DNA of 64,000 bases from Sphaerisporangium sp040685555 (lineage in GTDB: Bacteria; Actinomycetota; Actinomycetes; Streptosporangiales; Streptosporangiaceae), in the NCBI RefSeq assembly GCF_040685555.1, contig NZ_JBFBIK010000005.1:62001-126000 (forward strand), read 5' to 3'. A program made the position numbers and the translations under genes. Below, one piece after another: positions 42,014 through 51,554 of the stretch; the stretch's first letter is position 1, and every line of letters starts with the position of its first letter. A model generated the notes under the pieces. It was not told where the DNA came from and ran no database searches. It saw only the letters and a program-made list of their open reading frames with translations.

Positions 42014-42583
42014 ATGAACCGGAGCCTGCTACTCGTCCTGACCGGATGGCTGGTCGTCGGGCTAGTGGCCACCGGCGCCGGCATCGTGGTGACCGCCTTC
42101 CTCGGCGAGTCGATCACCGGCTCCGCCTCCCGCGCCCTCTCCCCCGCCGAGATCCGCCGCTCCCTCGACGCCTCACCGTCGCCACTCGCCGCGGGCAACG
42201 GCGCGCCGTCCGCCTCGGGGGACGGCCCAGTGGATGACTCTGGGGACGGCTCTGGAGCACGGACGGCGTCGCCCTCAGGTACGGGATCGGCCGCCGCGAG
42301 CCCTTCCGCATCCCCTTCGGCCCCACCGGTCGCGACCCCGCCCGCCAGCGCCGCTGGCCAGACCAGGGTGTTCTCGGCGCGAGGCGGGGCCGTGGTGGCC
42401 CGGTGCGCGGGCGGCCTGGTGACACTGCGGTCCTGGACCCCGGCCCAGGGGTACGAGGTGAAGGACGCGGAGCGGGGCCCCCGCGACAAGGTACGCGTGA
42501 GGTTCGAGAACGGCGACGCCCGGACCGAAATCGAGATCCACTGCTCGGCCGACCACCCCGCAGCCACGATCAAGAACGACTGA
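42014..42583 (+). CDS. Hypothetical membrane-anchored protein divergent from two-component system
   Basis: I do not recognise the family. The 189-residue protein has one N-terminal membrane helix or uncleaved signal (LLLVLTGWLVVGLVATGAGIVVTAFLG), an Ala/Ser/Pro-rich linker of about 70 residues, and a small C-terminal domain (about 115-189; RVFSARGGAVVARCAGGLVTLRSWTPAQGYEV, then DARTEIEIHCSADHP) with two Cys that may form a disulphide. The domain is probably all-beta and extracytoplasmic. GGGAGG lies upstream of the ATG. Being divergent from the response regulator, it may be part of the same envelope response. Confidence 0.75.
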   Translation: MNRSLLLVLTGWLVVGLVATGAGIVVTAFLGESITGSASRALSPAEIRRSLDASPSPLAAGNGAPSASGDGPVDDSGDGSGARTASPSGTGSAAASPSASPSAPPVATPPASAAGQTRVFSARGGAVVARCAGGLVTLRSWTPAQGYEVKDAERGPRDKVRVRFENGDARTEIEIHCSADHPAATIKND

Positions 42584-42912
42584 GCGTCCTCTCAGTACGA
42601 TCAATAACGCTCGACACGATGGGACCTGTTGTCCAGGGTCGTGACGATGGTGGTCCGGACTCGATCCGACCTGCCGAGGCCGCAGGGGCCAGACGGCGTC
42701 GGCGCGCCCGTGGATGTGAAGGCATGGCCCCGCCCGCGGCGACCGGCATCAACCTGAGCAGGCGCATATCTGGATCGGCCCACGCGACCGGTCAAGCGCA
42801 TGGTGAGATCGGACAACGCCAAGAAAAGGCTGTGCCCCGGCTGCGTGCTGAGCAGAGGCATCACCGGGGCTTATGACGCGAGCGTACCACGGCACATCGG
42901 AAGGCGGTCAGG
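42584..42912. other. Intergenic region without a convincing gene
   Basis: These 329 nt precede the Abi-like gene. Short frames occur on both strands, but none has family character, a ribosome-binding site or consistent third-position GC bias. I see no tRNA-like or repeat structure. Confidence 0.5.
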
Positions 42913-43551
42913 ATGCGGGAAGCCGAAGCCAGGCGGCTGCGCGACTTCCTCTCACCGTCACGCCTGGCCGAGTACGAGCTTCGATGCGCCGGCGACCCGG
43001 TCGCGGCGCTGCGTCTGCATTGCTGGAACACCGAGATCTCCGAAGCCTTCTACGGGCCGTTGCAGTACCTGGAGGTCTCGATGCGCAGCGTCATGACCAA
43101 GGAACTCGTCACGCTGTTCGGGCAGCGGGACTGGTGGGCCAGCCCGCAGGCGGATCTGCACTACGGTGCCCGCCGGAAGATCGCGGAGGCGACGGATCAA
43201 CTCCGGCGCTCAGGGCTTCCCGCAGACCCGCAGCAGATCACCGACGAACTGCCCTTCGGCTTCTACGTGTCCCTGCTCGGTCCCGGCAACAACTACGACC
43301 AGCGACTATGGCGTCCAGCGCTGTACCGGGCCTTCCCTGGCTACCGCGGTCGCCGCCGTGACCTCCATCGCAGGTTCGACTTCCTCCGCGTCTTCCGCAA
43401 CAAGATCGCACATCATTGCCCGATCCACCATCGTCATCTGGTGGCAGACCATGAAGCGATTCTGGAAAGCCTCCGCTACATCGACACAGGGCTCGCCGTC
43501 ATGGTCGAGCGGCACAGCAGAGTCGGCGAAGTCCTCGGCCGGCGCCCCTGA
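42913..43551 (+). CDS. Abi-family (AbiD/F-like) protein with HEPN motif
   Basis: This 212-residue protein fits the Abi_2-type abortive-infection family. Typical segments are FLSPSRLAEYEL (N-terminus), HCWNTEISEAFYGPLQYLEVSMRSVM and ELPFGFYVSLLG. FRNKIAHHCPI gives an Rx4H motif typical of HEPN ribonucleases. By family knowledge such proteins may cleave RNA on phage infection or act as toxins; here that is inferred. No antitoxin partner is obvious. The ATG at 42913 follows GGCGGTCAGG. It sits in an accessory patch with a pseudogene and XRE regulator. Confidence 0.82.
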   Translation: MREAEARRLRDFLSPSRLAEYELRCAGDPVAALRLHCWNTEISEAFYGPLQYLEVSMRSVMTKELVTLFGQRDWWASPQADLHYGARRKIAEATDQLRRSGLPADPQQITDELPFGFYVSLLGPGNNYDQRLWRPALYRAFPGYRGRRRDLHRRFDFLRVFRNKIAHHCPIHHRHLVADHEAILESLRYIDTGLAVMVERHSRVGEVLGRRP

Positions 43552-43716
43552 CCCTCGGCGTCGTTGCCATCGTGCCCGGGGCCGGAAGTACATGAGGGAC
43601 CCTCCCGGCACCCACGTGACGGGGCAAGGGGTTGCTTCCCACCCGGGCCTTGGACTACGGGTGCGCAGCTCAGGGCCGTGCAGAAACAGCGAAGCCCCTG
43701 GGGAGGTTCTTCAGGG

Positions 43717-43964
43717 CTATATTGACGCGGCGTGGCGGAGGCCTCGTAGGGTCCAGGGTGGGCAGTTCGGGTCGGCTTCGGCCTCAGCGACCGTGAGCCA
43801 GGCGACAGCGGCCACCTCGTCGGACGAGACGGCTACAGGTATCGCGTCCTCCCGTCGCCGCGCCTGATGAGCAACCAGCGGCCGTCTCGATGCAGGAAGA
43901 CCTCGACGTTCACGACGAAGGCGGCCCGTCCGGCTCTGGTGGCACAGGGTGCGATCTCCGTCAT
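43717..43964 (-). pseudogene. Collapsed Nudix hydrolase pseudogene
   Basis: From ATG 43964 the first frame reads MTEIAPCATRAGRAAFVVNV..., then FLHRDGRWLLIRRG, a typical Nudix N-terminus, and stops after 42 residues. The next frame continues at once with VSSDEVAAVAWLTVAEAEAD and PPWTLRGL, a typical Nudix C-terminus. The central part, including the whole Nudix box (GX5EX7REUXEEXGU), is missing and the frame is shifted. About 82 codons remain of an expected 150 or so. A single internal deletion explains the structure. Confidence 0.75.
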
Positions 43965-44198
43965 GCGCAGGAACCCTACCGGTCGTGATCCGGTTCGCGG
44001 GAGACGACATGACGCGTGGCTTGCGGTCGTAAGTCAGGTGGTGCCTCGAAGGTTTGTGCCCCCACGTGCCGCCTTGAGAGGTCATGGTGCTGCATGGGCG
44101 TCAAGCGCCTCACCCGTCATGGGGGGACCGCGTGGGATGAACGAGATCGCGGCTCCCGGAGGTTCCTTGGTCGTTCGGATTGTCCTGCTTGGGGGGGG

Positions 44199-44243
44199 GA
44201 CGCGGCGGGCCCCGCCACCCCTGGCTCAGGCCCGCCGCGCGTC
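44199..44243 (-). terminator. GC-rich hairpin terminator
   Basis: GACGCGGCGGGCC (44199-44211) pairs with GGCCCGCCGCGCGTC (44229-44243), a 13-bp stem with a 2-nt bulge and a 17-nt loop. It begins at the stop codon of the minus-strand gene 44243-44740 and is a likely terminator. A run of nine G (44191-44199) sits next to it, a C-run on the transcript side. Confidence 0.65.
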
Positions 44244-44740
44244 TAGGAGGGGCTCTCCACGATGGTGACCCGCCGGGTTCCACCTGTCGCGTAGCCGTTC
44301 TGGTGGGCGATCTCGTCTTGCACGGCGAGTTCCATCACCAGCGCCACGACGTCGCCTCTAGCGATGCTCGGCACGAGGCCCGACGCGCGCTGGTCGTCCG
44401 TCAGGGTGGCGTGCCGGGTGGCCCACCAACCGCCGGGGGTGCCGTCCGCACGCTTCACCCGCGTGATCCGCCACGCGGGGTAGGTCTGGTTGAGCGCGGC
44501 GACCTGCCGTTCGACCAGCGTGGTGACCTCCTCGGGGACCAGCGGCGGCGGCGCCGGGCGACCACTGGCCGGAATGTATCGTCCACAGCCGATCCCTGCG
44601 GTTGCCGGAAAGCCGTACGGATCGGCCGGCTCAGCGTCGGCCGGCTCGGCGTGGGGCAGTTTCGCGTGGGGCAGCTTGGTGTCGGGCAGCTCGGCATCGG
44701 GTGGGCCGGGCTCGCGGGCGTGCCTGCCCGGACCGGTCAT
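44243..44740 (-). CDS. Hypothetical protein with Pro/Ala repeat N-terminus
   Basis: I do not recognise a named family. The 165-residue protein starts with about 45 residues of degenerate repeats (PDTKLPHAKLPHAEPADAEPAD) and then a compact domain: LVERQVAALNQTYPAWRITRVKRADGTPGGWWATRH and later SIARGDVVALVMELAVQDEIAH. The W-R-I ... GGWWATR pattern recurs in small actinomycete proteins encoded beside XRE regulators, as I recall, but no function is known. Its ATG overlaps the stop of the upstream gene (ATGA), so the pair is coupled. It is divergent from the XRE gene through its partner. Confidence 0.72.
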   Translation of the reverse strand: MTGPGRHAREPGPPDAELPDTKLPHAKLPHAEPADAEPADPYGFPATAGIGCGRYIPASGRPAPPPLVPEEVTTLVERQVAALNQTYPAWRITRVKRADGTPGGWWATRHATLTDDQRASGLVPSIARGDVVALVMELAVQDEIAHQNGYATGGTRRVTIVESPS

Positions 44741-45081
44741 GAGGCGCCCAGACCGGCCGGCGACGCCATGGCCTCAAGCTCGGCCTCGCGCATCAGCTCG
44801 CGCAGCTCGTCCAGGGTGGTGGCGTCGACCCTGAGCGGCCGGGGAGCGTGCCAGATCGCCATGGCGACGAACCTGCGGCTGCCAAGGCCGTACATGACGT
44901 GCCAGGCGGGCTCCATCTGGTCGAGCTGGGCGGCGGCGGCCCGCTTCGCCAGGTCCCAGCGCCGGGGGTCGACCCGTCCGGGCCGCACGCCGATCCTGTG
45001 CCGCCCCGGACGGTTCCCGGCGAGGGACGGATGGGCCACATCAGCCTCCGAGCGGATGCCAACGGTTCTACCCTTGCTCAT
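44737..45081 (-). CDS. Hypothetical small protein coupled to 44243 gene
   Basis: This 114-residue protein is unrecognised. A basic N-terminal third (RPGRHRIGVRPGRVDPRRWD) precedes a helical/beta part, AAAQLDQMEPAWHVMYGLGSRRFVAMAIWHAPRPLRV, and a C-terminal helix LDELRELMREAELEAMA. I chose ATG 45081 (MSKGRT); the frame is open further to 45384 but there it overlaps the divergent XRE gene. Its stop overlaps the start of the next gene (ATGA). Shape and context (divergent XRE gene, coupled WWATR protein) suggest a two-protein module. Confidence 0.68.
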   Translation of the reverse strand: MSKGRTVGIRSEADVAHPSLAGNRPGRHRIGVRPGRVDPRRWDLAKRAAAAQLDQMEPAWHVMYGLGSRRFVAMAIWHAPRPLRVDATTLDELRELMREAELEAMASPAGLGAS

Positions 45082-45204
45082 GGTCAGGACCTGCTTCCTG
45101 ATCAAGGGACCCGTACGGCGTGTCAGCGCCTGCGGGTCCCGCCTTTCGCGGCGTCGGGTCCCATCACAACGCTCCGAAACCATGTGCGGACAGAGGGTTC
45201 GGGA

Positions 45205-45233
45205 GGACACTGGGAAACAATCCGAGGGTGTCC
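45205..45233. promoter_or_regulatory. GGACAC dyad upstream of XRE regulator
   Basis: GGACAC (45205-45210) and GTGTCC (45228-45233) form an inverted repeat in the 177-nt divergent region, with further GGACA (45188-45192) and TGTCC (45237-45241) half-sites outside. They lie 26-70 nt before the XRE start. It may be the regulator's own operator; this is inference. Confidence 0.4.
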
Positions 45234-45258
45234 CCTTGTCCGGTCGAAAGGTGCGCTG

Positions 45259-46491
45259 ATGGTCGCCGATGAACCACCCGCGTGGGCCGCGCGGCTGAGA
45301 GCGGAGCGGCGCGAGAGGTGCTGGAGCCAGAAGGAGATGGCCAGGCGGTTGCGTGAAGCGGCTGATCCCCGCACTCGCGCTCATCTCGCCTCACCGGAAT
45401 CGCTGATACGGATGATCCGGGGATGGGAAAGAGGTGATCACCTCCTCCGCGATCCCTACCGCGTGCTCTACTCCCGGGTCTTCGCTACCTCGGAAACCGA
45501 CCTGTTCGGTGGTGATCCATCACGGGAAGCCACTCCGATTCAGGCGGAACAACCGAGCCCGGCCATCGAGCGTCTGGAGACGCTTTCTCGCGGGCAGGTC
45601 GCGGAGCTTCTAGAGCACCTACGCGACCAATGGCACCTTTTGGTGAAGAGGGACAATCTCCTCGGTCCACGCCACACCCTGACCGCTGTGCGCGAGCAGA
45701 TAGCGCTCCTGGAGGCGCTTTTGGGGTCGGCTCGTGAAGGCAGTCGGCTAGACGTGCTCAGGCTGGCGGCTCAGTACGCAGAGTCGGCGGCGTGGCTTCA
45801 TGAAGACGCGGGGGACCTGCCCCAGGCGAGATATTGGACCGACCGCGCGATGGCATGGGCGCACGAAAGCGATGATCAGTTGATGCTCGCATGGACGATG
45901 TTCCGCCGAAGCCAGCAGGCGACGGCGGAACGCGCCGTAGGAGAGGTGATCGGCCTGGCCAACGCCGCACGTCGGAAAGCCGACGTCCTTCCCGCTCCGA
46001 TGAGAGCGGCCATCCTTCAGCAGGAAGCCCAAGGCCATGCGCTGGACCGTGATGAGAGGCGGTGTCACGCGTTGCTGGATGAAGCGCAGATGTGGGCGGC
46101 GTCGGTCCGCGACGATGGCGACGCGCGAGGCGGGCATGGCTCCTTCTGTTCGACCGCGTACGTCGAGATCCAGCGCGCTCGCTGCTGGCTGATGCTTGAT
46201 CAGTCGTCCCGTTCACTCTCCGCCTACGAGGCCGCGCTGCCCGTGCTGTCGCCTGTGTACCGCCGCGACCGGGCCATGGCCCTGGCCGGAATGGCCGCCG
46301 CGTACGCCGCCGAGCGGGAGCCGGTGCAGGCGGCGACCGTGGCCGGGGAGGCCTTGGAGATCGCTCTGGGTGCGGGTTCGTCCAGGATCCTCAACATGAT
46401 CAAGTCGGTCGGCTCGTCGCTGGATGCGCATGAGACACTTCCCGCCGTCGCCGCCCTTCGTACGGCCCTGGCCGGCGTTCCCGCCGTCTGA
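45259..46491 (+). CDS. XRE-family regulator with TPR-like C-terminus
   Basis: This 410-residue protein has an N-terminal helix-turn-helix (about residues 7-75: WAARLRAERRERCWSQKEMARRL, then ESLIRMIRGWERG) and a C-terminal helical TPR-like region (about 120-405) with repeats such as LAAQYAESAAWLHEDAGDLPQARYWTDRAMAWA. Such proteins are common actinomycete regulators, often sensing a small ligand or peptide through the TPR part. The start is fixed by AAAGG about 8 nt before ATG 45259. Its stop overlaps the start of the RibD-like gene (TGATG at 46489-46493), so regulator and enzyme are translated together. Confidence 0.88.
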   Translation: MVADEPPAWAARLRAERRERCWSQKEMARRLREAADPRTRAHLASPESLIRMIRGWERGDHLLRDPYRVLYSRVFATSETDLFGGDPSREATPIQAEQPSPAIERLETLSRGQVAELLEHLRDQWHLLVKRDNLLGPRHTLTAVREQIALLEALLGSAREGSRLDVLRLAAQYAESAAWLHEDAGDLPQARYWTDRAMAWAHESDDQLMLAWTMFRRSQQATAERAVGEVIGLANAARRKADVLPAPMRAAILQQEAQGHALDRDERRCHALLDEAQMWAASVRDDGDARGGHGSFCSTAYVEIQRARCWLMLDQSSRSLSAYEAALPVLSPVYRRDRAMALAGMAAAYAAEREPVQAATVAGEALEIALGAGSSRILNMIKSVGSSLDAHETLPAVAALRTALAGVPAV

Positions 46492-47411
46492 TGGCCTCCC
46501 AAGTCGAGATTCAGGCGATGCGGCATGCTATCGCCCTGTCAGCTCACGGCCTCGGTACGACCAGCCCCAATCCGCCGGTGGGCTGCGTCGTCCTGGACGG
46601 GCAGGGCCGCATCCTCGGAGAGGGCTACCATCACCGGAAAGGCGAGGCCCACGCGGAAGGCAACGCACTTGGCGCGGCCGGTGGCACTGCCATCGGGGCT
46701 ACGGCGATCGTCACGTTGGAGCCCTGCAACCATGTGGGCCGCGCCCCGGCATGCAGGCAGTTGCTCATCGACGCGGGAATCGTCCGTGTCGTCGTCGCAC
46801 TTGTCGATCCGACCTCGCGCGGCGAGGGTGGCGTGGCGGCCCTGCGAAATGCCGGGGTCGAGGTCGAGGTCGGTGTGCTGGCAGATGAGGCCGAGCTTGT
46901 GCTCGGCCCGTGGCTTTCCGCCCTCAGGACGGGCAGGCCGACCGTCACCTGGTCATATATCGCAGATGTCGCCGGACCCACGCCCGCGCTTGATCGGATG
47001 CCCGGTGTCATGGAGCTCCGAGAGGGCGTCGACGCCGTGCTGCACGCCGACGGTCGCCTTGAAGAGGGCGTCCTCGGCGGTCATGGGGCCGGCATGATCA
47101 ATATTCCTTCCCGAATCCATGGCGACGGCGACACGGCGCTTCGGTCGCTGTACGCGGGCGGGGTGCGATCGCTTCTCATCGATGGAGGCGCGGGTCTTAC
47201 CGAGCCCTTCTTATCCGAGGGACTGATCGACTACGTCGTCGCCTATCTCCCGCACATGAGTCCGTCTTCGTTCACAGGACTGGGCTACAAGATCGTCCCT
47301 GCCGGATTCCGTATCACGCAGATCAGCCGGGCGGCGGATCATGTCTGCGTGCACGCCCGGCGGGAGGCCGCCACCGCCGTTATCCACAGGGGCTCGGTCA
47401 CGGACGGATGA
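46491..47411 (+). CDS. RibD-like deaminase with degenerate reductase domain
   Basis: The first 145 residues form a cytidine-deaminase-like zinc domain with His54-Ala-Glu56 (HAEGNAL), PCNHVGRAPAC (Cys79 and Cys88) and SPNPPVGCVV, as in RibD pyrimidine deaminases. The following RibD-reductase-like part is shorter than usual and has lost key features: the usual TLKxAxSLDGR start reads TVTWSYIADVAGP, and the SRWIT and DDPxLTVR segments are gone, although LLIDGGAGLTEPFLSEGLIDYVV remains. Deamination of a pyrimidine-type substrate is likely, reduction doubtful. No other rib genes are near, and coupling to an XRE regulator argues for specialised use. Confidence 0.85.
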   Translation: MASQVEIQAMRHAIALSAHGLGTTSPNPPVGCVVLDGQGRILGEGYHHRKGEAHAEGNALGAAGGTAIGATAIVTLEPCNHVGRAPACRQLLIDAGIVRVVVALVDPTSRGEGGVAALRNAGVEVEVGVLADEAELVLGPWLSALRTGRPTVTWSYIADVAGPTPALDRMPGVMELREGVDAVLHADGRLEEGVLGGHGAGMINIPSRIHGDGDTALRSLYAGGVRSLLIDGGAGLTEPFLSEGLIDYVVAYLPHMSPSSFTGLGYKIVPAGFRITQISRAADHVCVHARREAATAVIHRGSVTDG

Positions 47412-47472
47412 TCTTGGGTGGGGTGTTCTAGGATCGGCCGACCATAAAGAGTTAGTAAAGGGCGGCCCGTAG

Positions 47473-48426
47473 ATGATGAGCGCACGTAAGAGCACGGACA
47501 CTCCGGCATCGGGTGGGGGGCGTGGGAGGCGGCTTCTGCTCAGGGGGGCGCTGCTGGTGGTCATCGCCATCGTGGGCCTCGGGTTCCTCGCCACGGGCTG
47601 CAGCAAGGTCAGCACCGCGCCCGACGAGGTCAGGCTGCACTACGCGGGCGGCCCGTTCGAGGCGATCAAGTTCGTGAAGTGCATCAACCCCTCCAGCGGG
47701 GCCACCTACCTCGGCCCGGGCGACACCTCCTACGCCTATCCCTTCGGCCAGCGCACCTTCGACTTCTCCGGCACCGAGGACTCCGAGTCCAAGCCCATCA
47801 GCATCGTCTCCAAGGACAACGTCGAGATGCAGGTCGCGGGCTCCGCGACGTTCACCCTCAACACCTCGTGCGAGACCCTTCGCCAGTTCCACGAGAAGAT
47901 CGGGCTGAAGTACGGGTCCTACTTCGACGCCAGGGAGTCCGAGGGCTGGCGCCGCATGCTCAACTTCTACTTCAAGCAGCCGCTCGACCGGGCCATGGAC
48001 GCGGCCTCGCAGGAGTTCGAGTGGAAGAAGCTATTCAACGACCCGAACGCCAAGCAGCAGTGGGAGCAGCGGGTCGGCCAGCTGGCCCGGCAGTTCATCA
48101 AGGAGACCGCCGGCGCCGACTACTTCTGCCAGCCCAACTACGCGGGCACCGGCGAGTGCGGTGATGTCGCGCTCACGATCCAGAAGCCCGAGCCGCCGCG
48201 CAGCCTGATCGACGCGCTCGCCGCCGAGCAGGCCGCCAAGCAGCAGAACCTCGCCCAGCAGCAGATCAACACAAAGGTCAAGACCGAGCTGGAGTCCATC
48301 AAGGACCTGGTGGGGGTGCTCGGGCCGCAGGGCGCCATCCTGTGGAAGGCCATCCAGGACGGCAGGGTTCAGGTTGTCCCGGTGCCGCAGAACGGTTCCC
48401 TCAACATCACCCCGCAGTCACGCTGA
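47473..48426 (+). CDS. SPFH/band-7-like membrane lipoprotein
   Basis: This 317-residue protein has a basic N-terminus, a hydrophobic segment (LLLRGALLVVIAIVGLGFLATGC) that ends in a lipobox-like ATGC, then an SPFH-like beta domain (PDEVRLHYAGGPFEAIKFVKCINP, RTFDFSGTEDSESKPISIVSKDNVEMQVAGSATFTL) and a helical C-terminal part with an Ala/Gln/Lys-rich coiled coil (DALAAEQAAKQQNLAQQQ). SPFH proteins form membrane-associated oligomers. It is flanked by small intergenic gaps and has no evident operon partner; a small CCCTCAA/TTGAGGG hairpin follows the stop. Confidence 0.8.
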   Translation: MMSARKSTDTPASGGGRGRRLLLRGALLVVIAIVGLGFLATGCSKVSTAPDEVRLHYAGGPFEAIKFVKCINPSSGATYLGPGDTSYAYPFGQRTFDFSGTEDSESKPISIVSKDNVEMQVAGSATFTLNTSCETLRQFHEKIGLKYGSYFDARESEGWRRMLNFYFKQPLDRAMDAASQEFEWKKLFNDPNAKQQWEQRVGQLARQFIKETAGADYFCQPNYAGTGECGDVALTIQKPEPPRSLIDALAAEQAAKQQNLAQQQINTKVKTELESIKDLVGVLGPQGAILWKAIQDGRVQVVPVPQNGSLNITPQSR

Positions 48427-48442
48427 CCCTCAACTTTGAGGG
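48427..48442 (+). terminator. Short hairpin after SPFH gene
   Basis: CCCTCAA-CT-TTGAGGG directly follows the stop codon. The stem is short and the loop tight, so it is a weak terminator candidate. Confidence 0.4.
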
Positions 48443-48559
48443 CGATATGAGGCGCTAAGTCCAGATATCGGCAAGCTTGCGAACTTCCGAAGTCCCGAGT
48501 ACTTGATGGTGGAAGTATGCAGTTATGAGGGAACCGCATAATTTCTGGGGAGATCAGTG

Positions 48560-49348
48560 ATGGCGGAGCGTACGTACTACCTCGACGGCGCCCCATCCTG
48601 GCCGGAGCTCACCACCAGTGATCTCCCCACCGCCGTCCGGTTCTACGAGAAGATCTTCGGCTGGACGTGCAAGGATCTAGGCCCGAAACTCTGGCACTAC
48701 ACGATGTGCCTGGTGGACGATCAGCCGGTCGCCGCGATCACGCCCCCGGCGGTCGGCCTGGAGTCCACCGAGCCGGCCTGGCGCATCTACCTCGCCACCT
48801 CCGACGCCAAGGCCTCCGCCGTGCAGGTCGAGGCCAACAACGGCAAGCTCGCCATTCTGCCGATGACGCTGGCCGACTACGGGAGCTTCGCCCTGGCCGT
48901 CGATCCCGAAGGGGCGACCTTCGGGCTCTGGCAGGCCGGTCCCCACCTCGGCTCGCGCCTGTACGGCGAGCCGGGGGCGATGTGCTGGAACGAGCTCTAC
49001 GCCAGGAACGTCAAGCTGGAGGACCCGTTCTACCAGGCGCTGTTCGGCTACGAGCAGGAGCAGATCGGCGACGGCGTCGACTACGACTACGTCCTGTGGA
49101 AGATCGCGGGTGAGCCCGTCTGCGGGCGGCTGCGGATGCCGTATGAGGCCGAGCGCGTCCAGCCCCACTGGAAGACCTATTTCACCGTGGTCGACATCGA
49201 CGCCACCGTGGCATCGGTCGTTCCTGAGGGTGGCGCGGTCCTGATCGGTGCGTATGAGACGCCGTACGGCCGGGTGGCGGTCCTGGCCGACCCCACGGGC
49301 GCCGCTTTCGCGATCTGCGAGCACACCCACGAGTCCTTCATCTGTTAG
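48560..49348 (+). CDS. Two-module VOC-superfamily protein
   Basis: This 262-residue protein has two VOC modules in tandem: the first with WPELTTSDLPTAVRFYEKIFGW and DPEGATFGLWQAG, the second with CWNELYARNVKLEDPFYQALFGY and DPTGAAFAICEHT. Proteins of this type include glyoxalases and hydroxylase-like enzymes of antibiotic clusters; the substrate here is unknown. GGGGAG lies 7 nt before ATG 48560, which is preferred to GTG 48557. It converges on iclR across the repeat tract at 49387-49560. Confidence 0.87.
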   Translation: MAERTYYLDGAPSWPELTTSDLPTAVRFYEKIFGWTCKDLGPKLWHYTMCLVDDQPVAAITPPAVGLESTEPAWRIYLATSDAKASAVQVEANNGKLAILPMTLADYGSFALAVDPEGATFGLWQAGPHLGSRLYGEPGAMCWNELYARNVKLEDPFYQALFGYEQEQIGDGVDYDYVLWKIAGEPVCGRLRMPYEAERVQPHWKTYFTVVDIDATVASVVPEGGAVLIGAYETPYGRVAVLADPTGAAFAICEHTHESFIC

Positions 49349-49386
49349 CCCTTGGAAGGTCGCGGGCGATATGGGTCACCGCAGTC

Positions 49387-49560
49387 GGTGCCGAAGGTGG
49401 CCACGGGCACTGCGATCACCGGACGGAGCCATGTCCGTGCCGAAGGCGGCCAAGGGGACCCGATCACCGGAGCCACGGCCACGCCGAAGGGGGCCACGGG
49501 CATCCTGATCATCGGGGTGGTGCCACGTCGGTGCCGAAGTCGGCGGCGATCGCGCGCATG
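49387..49560. repeat. About 48-bp imperfect tandem repeats overlapping iclR 3' end
   Basis: Three degenerate copies at about 49387-49435, 49436-49479 and 49480-49528 share GTGCCGAAGG(T/C)GGCCA, then GATCACCGGA, and the fourth copy is the last 50 nt of iclR itself (TCGGTGCCGAAGTCGGC from 49529). On the minus strand each carries (C/A)CTTCGGCACCGAC as in the codons for DFGTD near the IclR C-terminus. The tract appears to be a decayed amplification of the gene end. Confidence 0.75.
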
Positions 49561-50245
49561 CCCTGGGCCAGCTCGTCACGGTCGAGGGCCTCGATGCGGT
49601 CCACGGGGCCCGAGATCGACATGCCGGCGATGACCTTGCCGCCGTCGCGCACGGGCACGGCCAGGCAGTGGACTCCCAGCTCCTCCTCGCCGAGGTCCAT
49701 CGCGTAGCCCTGTCCCCGCACCCTGTCCAGCTCGGCCAGCATCGCCTCGATCGAGGTGATCGTGTGCTCGGTGCGGCGCGGCAGCCCCGTACGCGTCAGG
49801 ATGGCCGCCGCGTCGGCGCGCTCGGCGAGCAGGACCTTGCCCACCGCCGTGCTGTGCGGCAGCACCCGGCGGCCCACCTCGGCGAACATCCGCAGCCGCC
49901 GCGGCGACGCCGCCTGGGCGACGTAGACCACGAAGTCGCCCTCCAGCACGGCGAGGTTCGCCGTCTCTCCCGACAGCGCGACCATCTTCTCGAGGTACGG
50001 CTGCGCCCACACGCCCACCATGCGCTCCGCGGCTCCGCCGAGCCGCACCAGGGCGCTGCCCAGGGCGTAGCGGCGGTCGGACTCCTGCCGGACGTACCCC
50101 CGGGCCAGCAGGGATCTCAGGAGCCGGTGAATCGTGCCGTACGGCAGGCCGGTGCGGGCGGCGATCTCGGAAAGGCCCGCCTCCCCGCCCTGGTCGGCCA
50201 GCGCCTCCAGCACGTCCAGCGCCCGGTCGACGCTCTGGACCGTGC

Positions 50246-50249
<4 letters not shown>
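49509..50249 (-). CDS. IclR-family transcriptional regulator
   Basis: This 246-residue regulator has the IclR winged helix-turn-helix (SVDRALDVLEALADQGGEAGLSEIAARTGLPYGTIHRLLRSL) and the C-terminal ligand domain (about 80-246) with GRRVLPHSTAVGKVLLAE, AMDLGEEELGVHCLAVPVRD and IAGMSISGP. The start overlaps the stop of glcF (ATGA at 50246-50249), making it the last gene of the aceB-glcDEF operon. Glyoxylate or a related acid is a plausible effector. It probably binds the palindrome upstream of aceB and so controls its own operon. Confidence 0.93.
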
Positions 50250-51541
<1,292 letters not shown>

Positions 51542-51554
51542 GGCCGTTCGCTCC

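Noticed and set aside
42570..42864. Small open frames in the gap before the Abi-like gene
   Set aside because: No ribosome-binding sites, family signatures or consistent codon bias.
44016..44246. Plus-strand 76-codon frame next to the hairpin at 44199
   Set aside because: It runs through the terminator stem and lacks a start signal; probably non-coding.
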